Below, one piece after another: positions 24,763 to 36,700 of a stretch of DNA of 64,000 nucleotides (its first letter is position 1; every line of letters begins with the position of its first letter). The notes under the pieces were generated by a model. That model was given only the letters and a program-made list of their open reading frames with translations, searched no databases and was not told the origin of the DNA. Source of the stretch: Bugula neritina (lineage: Eukaryota > Bryozoa > Gymnolaemata > Cheilostomatida > Bugulidae). The stretch lies in assembly GCA_964035545.1 (NCBI GenBank), contig OZ037765.1, positions 35,291,504 through 35,355,503 of the forward strand, written 5' to 3'. The position numbers and the translations under genes are program-made.

Positions 24763-27700
24763 GTAAGCAAAAATAAGCTGCAGCAGTAAGCAATATGACG
24801 ATGAACTTTGCTTGATTTTGATTGACCTTAAAATATCTGGTCACCTTTCAGCAACGTGGTCCTGCGCGGGTGGCTGGTGACCTTAAAATGTCTGTTGCAC
24901 GTAAAATAAATTTTGTGACAGTCAAAAGTATGCTGATCTTTGTCTTAGCTTAAGAGCTGAACCCAACAATTATGATCTAAAGCTGTTTTTTACTAGAAAG
25001 TGATTTTACTGTCTTTCTGATTATTCTTGGTTTTTCAGCTTGATGAATTGAATAAATGGATTTGATTTCGGGTATTATGTAATGGATGAAAGAAATTTTT
25101 CTTAAATTTGTACTGAGCAATTTTTGCTATTGCTTTGATGTTTAGTGATAAAATTGCACCCTTAATAACCCTGAAAACTTCCATTACTAGCATTTGTTTA
25201 TGTTCATTTTTAGGAAATTAAAATGAAGACACAACTCACCGATGCTATCTCACTGTGGCTGCATGCAGTTTATCTAAAAAGGTACTCCTATTAGCTGGCT
25301 CTTGCCCAATACCTGGTTGTCTCTGTAACTATTTTTTGCTCGCAGATGAGTTTTTTGAACTTGACATTTTATTGATTTTGAAAGTTATAGTGAGCTTTGA
25401 ACTTGCTAGCATCGTTTTTAAAGACTTGCTGCAGTTTTTATCAACATTTTTTAAGTCAATGGTGTTAGTTTGGAAGCTCTCTCACTCCTCTCTCTGTCTC
25501 TTTCTCCCACACCTTCCACTCAACCTCTCTCTCTTTCTCCCCCTCTCTCCCACCCTCCCTCTCTCCCACCCTCCCTCTCTCCCACCCTCTGTCTCTCCCA
25601 CCTTCTCTCTCTCCTAACCTTTCTCTCTTCCCTTTTCCACTATCTCTCTGACTCTCTCCCTTTCTCTCTTCTACCCCATCTCTCTTCCATCCTCTCTCCT
25701 AACTTTTCTCTCCCACCCCCCCCTCTCCCACTCTCTTTCTCTCTCTAGTTTGCATGGCTTTACCCAATTTTGGTTTATTTTTTTATTTTGTTTCAGAGTA
25801 TCCAAAAGGAAAGCTAAAATTTATTTAATATATATTATACCAACTTGAGCTTTACATATAATATCAAATAAATGCTGTGTTTTGTTAAAACAATGTTTGC
25901 AACTTTGTAGTATATTCAAATTCATAATTTATTTGTAGAGTCACACAACAAGACACTACTCTGACACACTCACAAGTTGCCACTGATCCAGCAGTATAGA
26001 TGATTGTTTTCTCCACTGGCTATGCTGTCAAGCTTTACTGTTGTGGTGTTTGAAACAAACCAATTGTTTGCCTACGCAGATTAGGGTGAGAAATGAAGGC
26101 TGTTTTTAATACCAACTACACTTAGTTTTTATTGAATGAAAAACAAAGTGAAATCATTAGTTATCCGTTAAATGACTAAATCATTGTTTATAAAGATGAA
26201 ACACAAATAATCTTATAATATGCTAATGAAATTTGGCTTTCAAATAGCTTTTTTCTGTATATTTGTTGAGGAAGTTTATCTTCAACAAAACTTCATAGCT
26301 GTTGAATATGTGGAGAGTATTTTATATTGCATAAATTTATAGAGTAAAAGGTTCTCATCAAACTTTTACAACTTAGCTCATCGACGGTTTAAAAGTGTGA
26401 GTCACCCTTCACACTAGAGTTTTATAAAGTTTTAATGAATGTGCAGTATTTTATAAAATATTGTGTGTCTCGTAAATTTAGCTATTTCTACCTTTTCAGT
26501 GAGATTGGAGTAAACACACCTCAAAATTCACATCTGGTATCACATTGATTTATCGCAAGTCAAAGTACACCTACTAACTCTTCCTTCCTTAATACCTGCT
26601 TGCTTTTGCACTTCTACTCATTTCATATACCTAACATTTCTCTTGCAGATGAATTACATCTTTTAAGTTGTAAAAGCCTTAAATAGCATGAAATTAATGA
26701 GGTTTAAACCGTGGCCACACTAACTATTGATGCGTTTATTGATGGGTTAAATTACACGAAAATATTGTCTCTTTCTTTTTAGTTTCAACTAAAGTATTAC
26801 ATACTATTGATGGAGGCTTTGCTGAAGTTTTTGGGTGATGATTTGTCAATAATTTTCCAGAGAAGATGATGCCACGGTGGCTGGCATCATTATGCAGTTT
26901 CCAAGTTTCTTTCGGCTTTGCTCTAGTGAAAATGTTGGAAAACAATCAACAAAAAGGTTTGTACCATAAACAAAGTTATTGTGTGCGTGTTGTCAAAGCA
27001 TAAAGTGTGCTGGAAAATTTTAGGTTTCTGTTGAGATGCGTTTTTGCTTTTCCTGCATGAAAAAAGTTCCAGTTTCAGTTAATATTACTAGCGGAGTGCC
27101 CACCTATATTTTAAATCATATTGATGCATAAGTTCTTTTTGTAATATTAAAAGTATAACTTGCTTAATTGCTATTCAATGCCCTTTGAAGTTTCCAACTG
27201 TAATTAATTAGTTGATTTGGCAGCATAGTATCGATGATTGATGAAGGCAGCCGATATAATTATAAGCATAAATATCTATATCTACATGAAGATGTCATTC
27301 CCAATGATTGTTATTCTGAAATCAGCTGATTAAGTTATCACAAACTAAACATTTTGACCAGAGGCTTGCAATGCAACTCGGTGAAATTTCAGACCTAGAT
27401 AAATTGAATTTCTTACTGAAAATCGTGAAGGTATTAAAGTTTAAAGTGAAAGTTTAAAGGGTCATCTCTCTGCGAATTCTAATAGCATGGTGCCAATTAG
27501 ACTTGAAAAAATTTCAAGGCACTACAAAGCACTAAGCCCATTCTTACAAGTAGTTTCAAAGTGCACTGGAATTTCAGTTTACTTGTCATTGTATAGAATC
27601 CTGATCTACACTATATAGCATTCACTATTGCCTGCTTCTTCTAAGCATCTATAATGTATTAACTACAGTTTGCTTTGAGAAGTGAATTTCTACTTGGTAT

Positions 27701-30700
27701 TTTTTCCTTATCGTTCCATTGTTTGCCAGTAGTCTTAATTTAATGGATTTTCCCTTTTCAAAAGTGGTTGTGACAATCAAAACACATCATGCAGCCTGCA
27801 ACTACACAATCAGTCAGTGATTTCTTCCATTAAAGTAGCTCTTCTGGTTACTCTTGCTCACCTAAAAGCCTGAGCCTCATTCAAATTGCAATTTTTTAAA
27901 GTTGTTAGTTTTTCATGCAGTCTTTCATTTTTTTTGTTAGGCACAAAATTAGTATTCACTAGACCTAATCTTTCATCTGCATGTATGCCTATTGTTTGTT
28001 CATTAAAGAAAAACCTCTGCTGAATATTGAACTAATAATGAAAATAAATTCCCTAAACTAAAAGTAGCAGTGTGATTTTGGTATTACAATTAGTTGTTAG
28101 CATAGAGTCAAGTTATTGACAGGAATTTTCAAATTGAAATGAATGAATTTCATTGTAAGTCAGCAAGATTTAGTCTAAGTAAACATAGCATTACATCTTG
28201 TTTTATTTAGCATTTGCAGAAGGCAACATATATTTTAAGGATTATTGTAAACTTAAATGTAATTTTAAGTACTTTCCATGTTTGTTATTGTAGATGGTCT
28301 TGTTCTTTAGGATGGATGTGACAACTCCTTGTGTCAAGCTTAACTGATTGACTACTGAATCCCAATCATATGTTTTGCCAAAAAATGTGAAAATGGAGTG
28401 CATGTCTACTTTATTTGAGAAAATATTAAAAATACTTTTGAAACTTCATCTAGCCAAACAATACAACAGTTTCATTTTATTAAAAAATATCATTTGCACA
28501 AAAATGTATTATGTAATCGAACAATTTCTAGAAAAAAAGTGCTTTCCTCCAGTTTTGCTAATGAACTACATTTTTCATTATATGCTTGTCTTTATAATTT
28601 TATTAATTGTGTTTTCTGGTGAGTCAATTAAAGTCAATTCAACCTAGAAAAGTCTGAATTTCAGACTTAATTTCAAGCTAGAATATTCACATTTTTAGGT
28701 CTGCGTTTGCAAACATTGTTGTGTTACTTTACTTTTTATATTTTTTGAAATAAATATCTTTTTAGCTTGTGCCTATTCATGATTAGAATAGTATAATAAT
28801 ATTTAACTTTTCTTCAATTTCAATAGATGAAAATGTTGATCAGTTGGAGTATTCAGTTTAGCTGAATTTTACTTGCTTCTGCGAAAAACAATCTTTTGGA
28901 GTTGTCTGCCCTCTCTTTAGGTAATTTTTTGACCTATGGTCAACGCAATAATTATAACTTTTTAAAGATGCTTGTGAACCTAACAATATAGCATAACTAT
29001 CAAACCACATTATTCAATATCTGCATAAAATTTTGCCGATAATCTGCCACCCAATGAGCTTGAAAAGATATTAGAATTCTAGCTCAGTGCTGCCATCAAT
29101 GTAGATATTTATAATGATATAAAGCCAAAACTCATTATTTATAATGATATAAAGCCAAAACTCATTATTGCATGAAATTATCTAACCATTCCTGACAAAG
29201 AATCGAGATAATAACTCCAAAGTTGGTCAGTTGAAACCACAGCAATAATATTTTAATCGTTATAATTGTCAGGTTTAATTTTATACCAAGCCCCAATAAG
29301 TACATATCACTATGACAACACAGCCTAAGCACCTCCAATGCAAGAAATTTAGTATTGTGGTGCTGCAAATCCTCCAGTTACAAATGAGTAGAGCTTTCAT
29401 GATTATTGGTCTACCATAATGTTTATTTAGTTTTAAGGACTAGCATACATGCTATTATATGTGGGAGGTATTTGAAAAGCTTCCAACTCCATCTTCAACT
29501 ACGGGCTATTATAATTATGCCGATAAACGAGATACTACACTCAGACTGCCCTGTTATAGTACTATGATTGGCTACTGCAAAATTTTTGCCGATAGACAAC
29601 ATTTAATTATGATGTAATGTATCTCGTATTGGTACATAAGTGTTATGTCTGAGGACGAGATACTGTGAAATTATGCCCTGATTTTTTCATGCATGAGCTC
29701 ATGCATGAAAAAATGCATAATTTACTAGGAGAAAACTAAATGTGGGTATAAATGAACTTTTTTAAAAATGGTTTCATTTCAGGTGATTGTGATGAATCTT
29801 ATCCCAGTAAAAAGCTGAGACTTTTCTAATGTGATATATATATATAACAAAGTATGTAGGTGCTAAAAATATCAAGATCATAGCTATTTGTAAAAGGTGA
29901 GTTTTAAGTGCCGGAGAATTGACGATTTTGAAAAATTACCAAATTTTTGGCCTAAAAACGCAATGCAACAGAATATTTTTCTCAACACTTATGGCAGATT
30001 TTTTGCTTTTAGTTGAATAAAATCATGTAGAACTATCATCCATAAATGTATGAAAGGTTTGTATTGAATCGTCTCCGAGATATAAATCTATGAAGTTGAC
30101 CTTCGGTACCGAAACCCATGAAAGAAGGACTGATTTTTTTACAAACCTTTGCTCACAAAAAGTGCCATAACTACAAAACTACCAGGAATTAAGAGCTAAT
30201 ATTTATTATTTTTTCATTTGACATGTTCTAGAATACTCTACTAAAATTTTGGTTTTGGCCTTGTTGAGTTGGCGTGGAATGACCCATACATCAATAAGAA
30301 ACTTTATGCTAGAATTACATTTCCTTTTACTCTGATGGTTGTATTACTACATGATGTCTCAACTAGTATATGTTTACTATAGCATGTCTAATCTGAAGAA
30401 TCTGGATACTCTTTATATGTCAAAGAATAACTTCAGTGAAGGATTACCTGATGTATTCACATCAATGACATCTCTAAGAAAGTTGGATATTAGTCACTGT
30501 AACCTACCAACTCTACCTGAGAGGTTAGTAAAAGCAAGCACCCTCCTAGTGTTTTGCCTCCATGTTTATAGACATGCATCTCCTGTTGCTATGTATTGTT
30601 AAAATTATTACAAATTTCTTATTTTGTATTTAAAGTTAACCAACAATCTAGAATTTACCTGTATGTTTTGAGACTTACATTTTTTTTGCTATAAAAAATC

Positions 30701-33700
30701 TGTGAAAATTTCTCAAATCTGTTGAAAGTTTGCTTATCTGATGTATACAATATGCAAATAAATATAAGCTAATAAAGAGATGCTATGTAATATTATGACA
30801 TGTGGTTATATGGAATATATAAGAAATGTTCCAATATTCTAATTTCCTATAATGCTTGAATTAAGTAGAAGCTATAGTAAGCTGAGTTTATTAGACTTTT
30901 CTTGTAAAATAAAAAGCTTGAGCTTTATTATGTAATATCCTGCAGACTAAAATCAGGTTCTGATCTAGCAATATATAATGTATAGTTGGTATCTAAATAA
31001 GTTATATACAGTCGTTTGTTATACTATAAGCAGTAATAACCTTTAATTGAAATGTTATAAATAATAAATTTGTATTTTGAAGTATGAAACAAAATTGAAA
31101 TATTTTAGCAAGTGTCTGTAACTATGACAAATATTATTATATATAAAAATATAAATGCATAAACTGTGAAGGGTATATACTTTGTATTCAGCTTGGTGTT
31201 GAAAAAAATAACTCATGGAGTACATTTCACATGTATATGTAATATTTATTTATATCTACTGCAGTAGATATAAATAAATATTACATATACATGTGAAATA
31301 CACCTCATGAGTTCTTTTATTTTCAAAACCAAGCTGAATACAAACTCGATACACTTCACATGATGTCTTTTATTCCAACTTCATACTCCATTGAATGAAT
31401 TTTATATATCAATAATAAACTTTATGCTAGAATTATATTTCCGTTTACTCTGATGGTTGTATTACTATACATGATGTCTCAACTAGTATATGTTTACTGT
31501 AGCATGTCTAACCTGGAGAATCTGGAGACTCTTGATATGTCATGGAATAACTTCAGTGAAGGATTACCTGATGTAGTCACATCAATGAAACCTCTAAGCT
31601 TGTTGCTTATGTCTCACTGTAACCTACTAACTCTACCTGAGAGGTTAGTAAATGCAAGCACCCTCCTAGTGTTTTGCCTCCATGTTTATAGACATGCATC
31701 TCCTGTTGCTATGTATTGTTAAAATTATTGCAAATTTGTTATTCTGTATTTAAGGTTGACCAACAATCTAGAATTTACCTGTATGTCTTCAGACTTACAT
31801 TTTCTTGTTGCTAACTAATCTGTGAAAATTTTTCAAATCTGTTGAAAGTTTGCTTATCTGATGTATACAATATGCAAATAAAGAGATGCTATGTAATGTT
31901 ATGACATGTGGTTATGGAATATATTGTGGTGGTTCGTGGAACTACCAGCAGCACAACATGTAGGGTCGCGTAATTGACCCGGAACAATGGATAGCCAATT
32001 AGCGTAGTTGATAGTTAGCAGCAATTATAGTTTCCCGCTGTTAAGTCAGTCGAAGCTAGAGTGTGAAATAGATTAGATGTGTAACTTGTTTGAATATAAT
32101 GTATTGTTTTTATAATGTATAATTGTGTGTAAAATATACTCGTTCACTCGACTTATCCTGGTGTAGTTCTATAGCAAATAAATAGACTCTCTAGATAGCA
32201 CATCAACCCTAAATCTGAAAATCATAACAGTGGTGGCAGCGCTGGGATAGTGCATCCAAGATGGAGACTGAAAATGCTGGAACTCAACCACCGGCAATAG
32301 AAGGTGAGCGTAGAGACAATGCTGTAGAGACAATGCCTGTTAACCATGTAGTAGAAGAGCGAAGGGTTCCGCGAGAACTAGCTGAGGACCGCTACAGGTT
32401 AAAGGCGCCCACCTTCACGGGTGAAGAGGAGGTGGAACAATTTATCCAAGAGTTTAGCGACGTAATGGACGTCGCCCAGTGGCCCCCTAGGGTGGCCTTG
32501 CTGAAGCTTAGAATGGCATTGATGGACAAAGCCAAGCCTTATGGGCTGGGCGTAGACATTGATAATATCTTTGCTTCTCTGCAGGCCCGCTTCGGCCTCT
32601 CTGCTACAGATGCCAGGGCCCGATTACAGAGGTTGCGGCGTGATCCCCGCACCCCGCTGCGAGAGCATGCCGCTGCGGTCATGAAGCTGGCACAGATCGC
32701 CTACAGCGACTTGCCCCCAGTCAACCGCGAGAGGTATACCCTCGTTGCTTTCATAGCATCTGTCGACGATCTGGGTCTCCACCATCAGTTTCTAGCTAGG
32801 GGAGTCACCACCGTTGAAGATGCTCTGACTGAGGGGGAAGCTTACCTCCTAGCTAATCAAATGCATAAAAGTCGCGGAAGCTCCCGTCAAGTGGAGATAG
32901 ACCGCGCAGACACGGCCGCGGGACAAGGGGAGGAAACCCCCGCCGCGGCTGCCGTGTCCCAGTTGGCGATGGCATCCAAAGTCACTCAACTGACAGACAT
33001 GCTAGCCAAGCTGATAGCAACACTGACACCAAAAAAAACCCAGTGAGTACCGCCCCTGAGCCCATGCGGCCATCGGCGCCGCCACAGGGAGAAACGGTCA
33101 GTTTTTGCTGGGAGTGCGGAAATCAAGGGCATTTCCGCCGATATTGTCCCTTCCTAAATCAGGGGTTAAACTACCGCAGCCCGCAGATGTTCCCACCTCC
33201 TGCGGGCCGATGATGAAACTCCCAGGGAAGAAGAAACGCAGGTCACCCAGACGGGTACCGCGTACTGGTAACCAACAGTGGCAACAGCCACGACGGACCA
33301 GCAAGGGGCTTCGCCCCGCGGCTGCCTTTTCTATGCCCCTTCACAACAGATTCACAGGGCTACGAGTCCAAGAATCTGGATGGGAGCCCACGAAGGTAGC
33401 CGGGGATCTAACCTCGGCACCCCCGAGGCCTACCTACCACCGCCCCAAGAGACCTCCTTCGCGACCCAAAGCGAGGGAGGTACTCCCTGCGAGAGTAGGG
33501 CCTGAAGAGAGAGTTCAGGTGCAGCCCCATGGGAACAGCTATTTCTTGCCCGGTAAACTAGAAGGCAAAGCTGTTACTTTCCTCATTGATTCGGGCTCTA
33601 CCACAAACCTCTTAAGCCGCCAACTCTTCGACACCCTCAGTGCTAGGGTCAGGGGCGAGATGGAATCATACGAAGGGGAATACGGCACCCTAGCTGACGG

Positions 33701-36700
33701 GTCGTGCCATCCCTTCTATGGTATAATTGAGCTGACGGGACGAGTCCGTGATCAAACGATCCAAGAGACGTTCATCGTCAGTCAGCTCAAGGAGGACGCC
33801 ATCCTCGGGATGCCAATCCTAAAACGGCACGGATGTCACATAGATTTTAACAAATCTGCAATGATGATGTTCGGGCGGGAACTCGCCTGCGTCGACAAGT
33901 TCGGCCGCCCTTTAGTGGGAGGTGTGCAAGTGGTACGCAACCGTATCATACCAGGCCGCTCCCGGGCTACCATTCACTGCGGATCTCTGGACTCGGGGTA
34001 GTTGAAGGCGCGCACGAAAAGATCCAACTTGCCAGCAGTCTGAATCAGCTGACTGAGCAAGGGGAGATCTTAGTGCAATGCGTCAACCCCTTTGCCGAGC
34101 CTATCAAGCTCTAGGCTGGGTCGATGCTGGGCCGTTTTCACTTTGTTCAGGAGGAAGACGTAGGCCCGTCGCTGGGTGATGCGACAGAGGCACTCCCTCA
34201 GTGCCCTACTCAAGGGCGAGGGGCAGTCCCCGCACATCTCTGGGAGTTGTATGACACAGCCTGTAGCGGCTGCGCGAGTAACAGAGAACGCCGAGTTATG
34301 GCTAAGTTACTACGCGACTACGGTGATGTGTTCAGCAGCGGAGAGCATGACGTGGGACTGACTGGAATTGTCAGACACGAAATACCGCTGACTGCAGGGA
34401 CAGTCCCTGTCCGGCAGCCCACACGCAGGCTGGGGCCGGAGAAAGAGAAGGAGGTTAGCCGACAAGTACGGGATCTTCTAGACCGGGGACTGATAGAGCC
34501 CGCCCATAGCGCGTGGAGCTCGCCAGTCGTACTGGTCCAAAAGAAAGAGGGCAGTTGGTGGTTCTGTGTGGATTACCGCAAACTCAATAGCGTAACCATA
34601 CAGGACGCCTACCCTCTACCTCGTATTGACGAGTCATTGGACGCCCTAGCCGGCAGCAAGTACTTCAGTACGTTAGACTTGCTAAGCGGCTATTGGCAAG
34701 TTCCTCTGAGTCCCGACGCCCAAGAGAAAGCAGCGTTTATCACACGGGACGGTTTGTGGAAGTGGAAGGTGCTGCCTTTCGGGTTGACCTCCGCCCCAGC
34801 CACCTTCCAGAGGCTGATGGAGCAAGTCCTCAGCGGGCTCCATTGGAAGACACTGCTGATCTACCTCGATGATGTCATCGTGATCTCCCCAGACTTCGAG
34901 AGACATGTCAGTCGTCTGCAGGAGGTCTTTGAGAGACTCCGAGGTGCCGGTCTTAAGCTCAAGCCTTCTAAGTGCGCTCTATTGCAGCCAGAGGTTAAGT
35001 ACCTGGGGCACGTTGTCGGTCAAGATGGCGTGGCAACGGATCCCGAGAAGGTAGGGGCAGTAGAAGACTGGGTCACCCCCCAAGACTTGACCGGACTCCG
35101 GGCTTTCTTGGGGCTGGTAGGGTATTACAGACAATACATACCAGACTTTGCGGGCATAGCACAGCCGTTAAACCGGCTCACCGCAAAGGGAGTAACGTGG
35201 CAGTGGACCCCAGTCGAACAAGAAGCGTTCGACCGCCTCAAGGGCTGCCTACTAACGGCGCCCATCTTTGCCTACCCAGACCCCACTCTGGAGTACATCC
35301 TCGACACGGACGCCAGTGACCAAAATATTGGCGCTGTGCTGTCACAAGTGCAGGAAGGCCGAGAAGTAGTAGTAGCCTACTACAGCAAGTCTCTCTCACC
35401 CATTGAACGAAATTACTGCACTACCCGCAAGGAGCTGCTGGCAGTAATAAAGTCAGTGAAGCACTTCAGACCATACCTATATGGCAGGAATTTCCGGCTG
35501 CGTACGGATCATGCCTCGCTGATCTGGTTGTGCAAGAGAGCAGAGCCCTCTAGTCAGGTCGCCCGGTGGCTCGAAATCCTAGCTGAATTCTCATACCGGA
35601 TCGAACATCGACCGGGCAAGAGACACAGCAATGCGGATGGGTTGAGTCGCCGACCTGACGGAAGTTGCAAACAGTGTCTCAACATCGAGAGGAGGGATGG
35701 AGGTCCCCCGCGATGCGAGTTGGAGACGCTGGCTCATCACGGAGCACCGTTTGACTGGGACCAAGGTCAACTCAGGCCAAGAGTTGATGAGTCCCCGGAG
35801 GATGTACAAAACCTCCGCGCCAACCCTGTACTGGCCGGTAATGTTCGAGAGCTGAAGAAGCTCCAAGAAGAGCTGCCTGGAGTCGTGGCAGACATATACC
35901 GGGCCAAAAGGGAAGGGCGCAACCCAGCGAGGAACGCATACGACAGGGATGCGCCGAGTTCCGGCTATACTGTCAGCGTTGGGACTCGCTGCGGATCGGG
36001 CAGGATGGGTTACTAACCATCTCTCTAGCTGCCAGCGGCAGACACCCGGAAAGGAAGAGGGTAGTCTGCCCCACGGCCATCCGCCGTGAGTTGATTTGGG
36101 ATACCCACAAACAGGCCCACGCAGGGGTCAAGAGAGTGATATCCAAATTATGACTCCGGTGGTATTGGCCACAAATGGAGCGTGACGTCCGGCTCAGAGT
36201 CAAACAGTGTGAGATCTGCCAGGCCAGTAAGCATAGCCGCCCCCCTGGTGAAGCAGGACGGCGGAGGCTATATGCTGGTAGGCCCTGGCAAGTAGTCGCT
36301 GTAGACCTGGTCGGACCCATGCCCCTGACCCCCAGAGGCAATAATTGGATCCTAGTACTAACCGACCACTTTACTAGGTGGGCGGATGCTCTGGCTATCC
36401 CAGATGCATCAGCCCCAACAGTGGCCAGGGCACTAGACCAACATGTATTCTGTTATTTTGGGCTTCCCGAACAGATACACTCTGATCAAGGCGCTCAATT
36501 CCAGTCTCAACTGATGAGCGACCTTTGCCACCTCTGGGGAGTAAATCAGAGCAGGACCACCCCCTACCACCCTCAAGGTAACGGGGTGGTGGAGCGCAAC
36601 AACCGGATGCTAGGTGATGCACTCCGGAGTCTCCTCCTTGGACGAGGTCAAGAGGAATGGGATACGGTGTTGCCGCAAGTCATGCGTGCATACCGTAGCA

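Larger units (their letters stand above)
25749..30382. other. Long AT-rich intron or intergenic stretch
   Basis: I see no supported exon here. Notable small features are a palindrome at 29682-29713, a 30-bp tandem duplication at 29107-29166, and a short self-complementary segment around 26868-26890 (CCACGGTGGCTGGC). A 100-codon frame at 28348-28647 is AT-rich and hydrophobic at its end, and is not convincing. Confidence 0.5.

Noticed and set aside
25255-25748. 120- and 92-codon Leu/Ser/Pro-rich frames
   Set aside because: Polypyrimidine tract without stops; only the first bases belong to a possible exon.
28348-28647. 99-codon frame ending near a GTGAGT
   Set aside because: AT-rich with a hydrophobic end, no acceptor or motif; could be an exon but nothing supports it.
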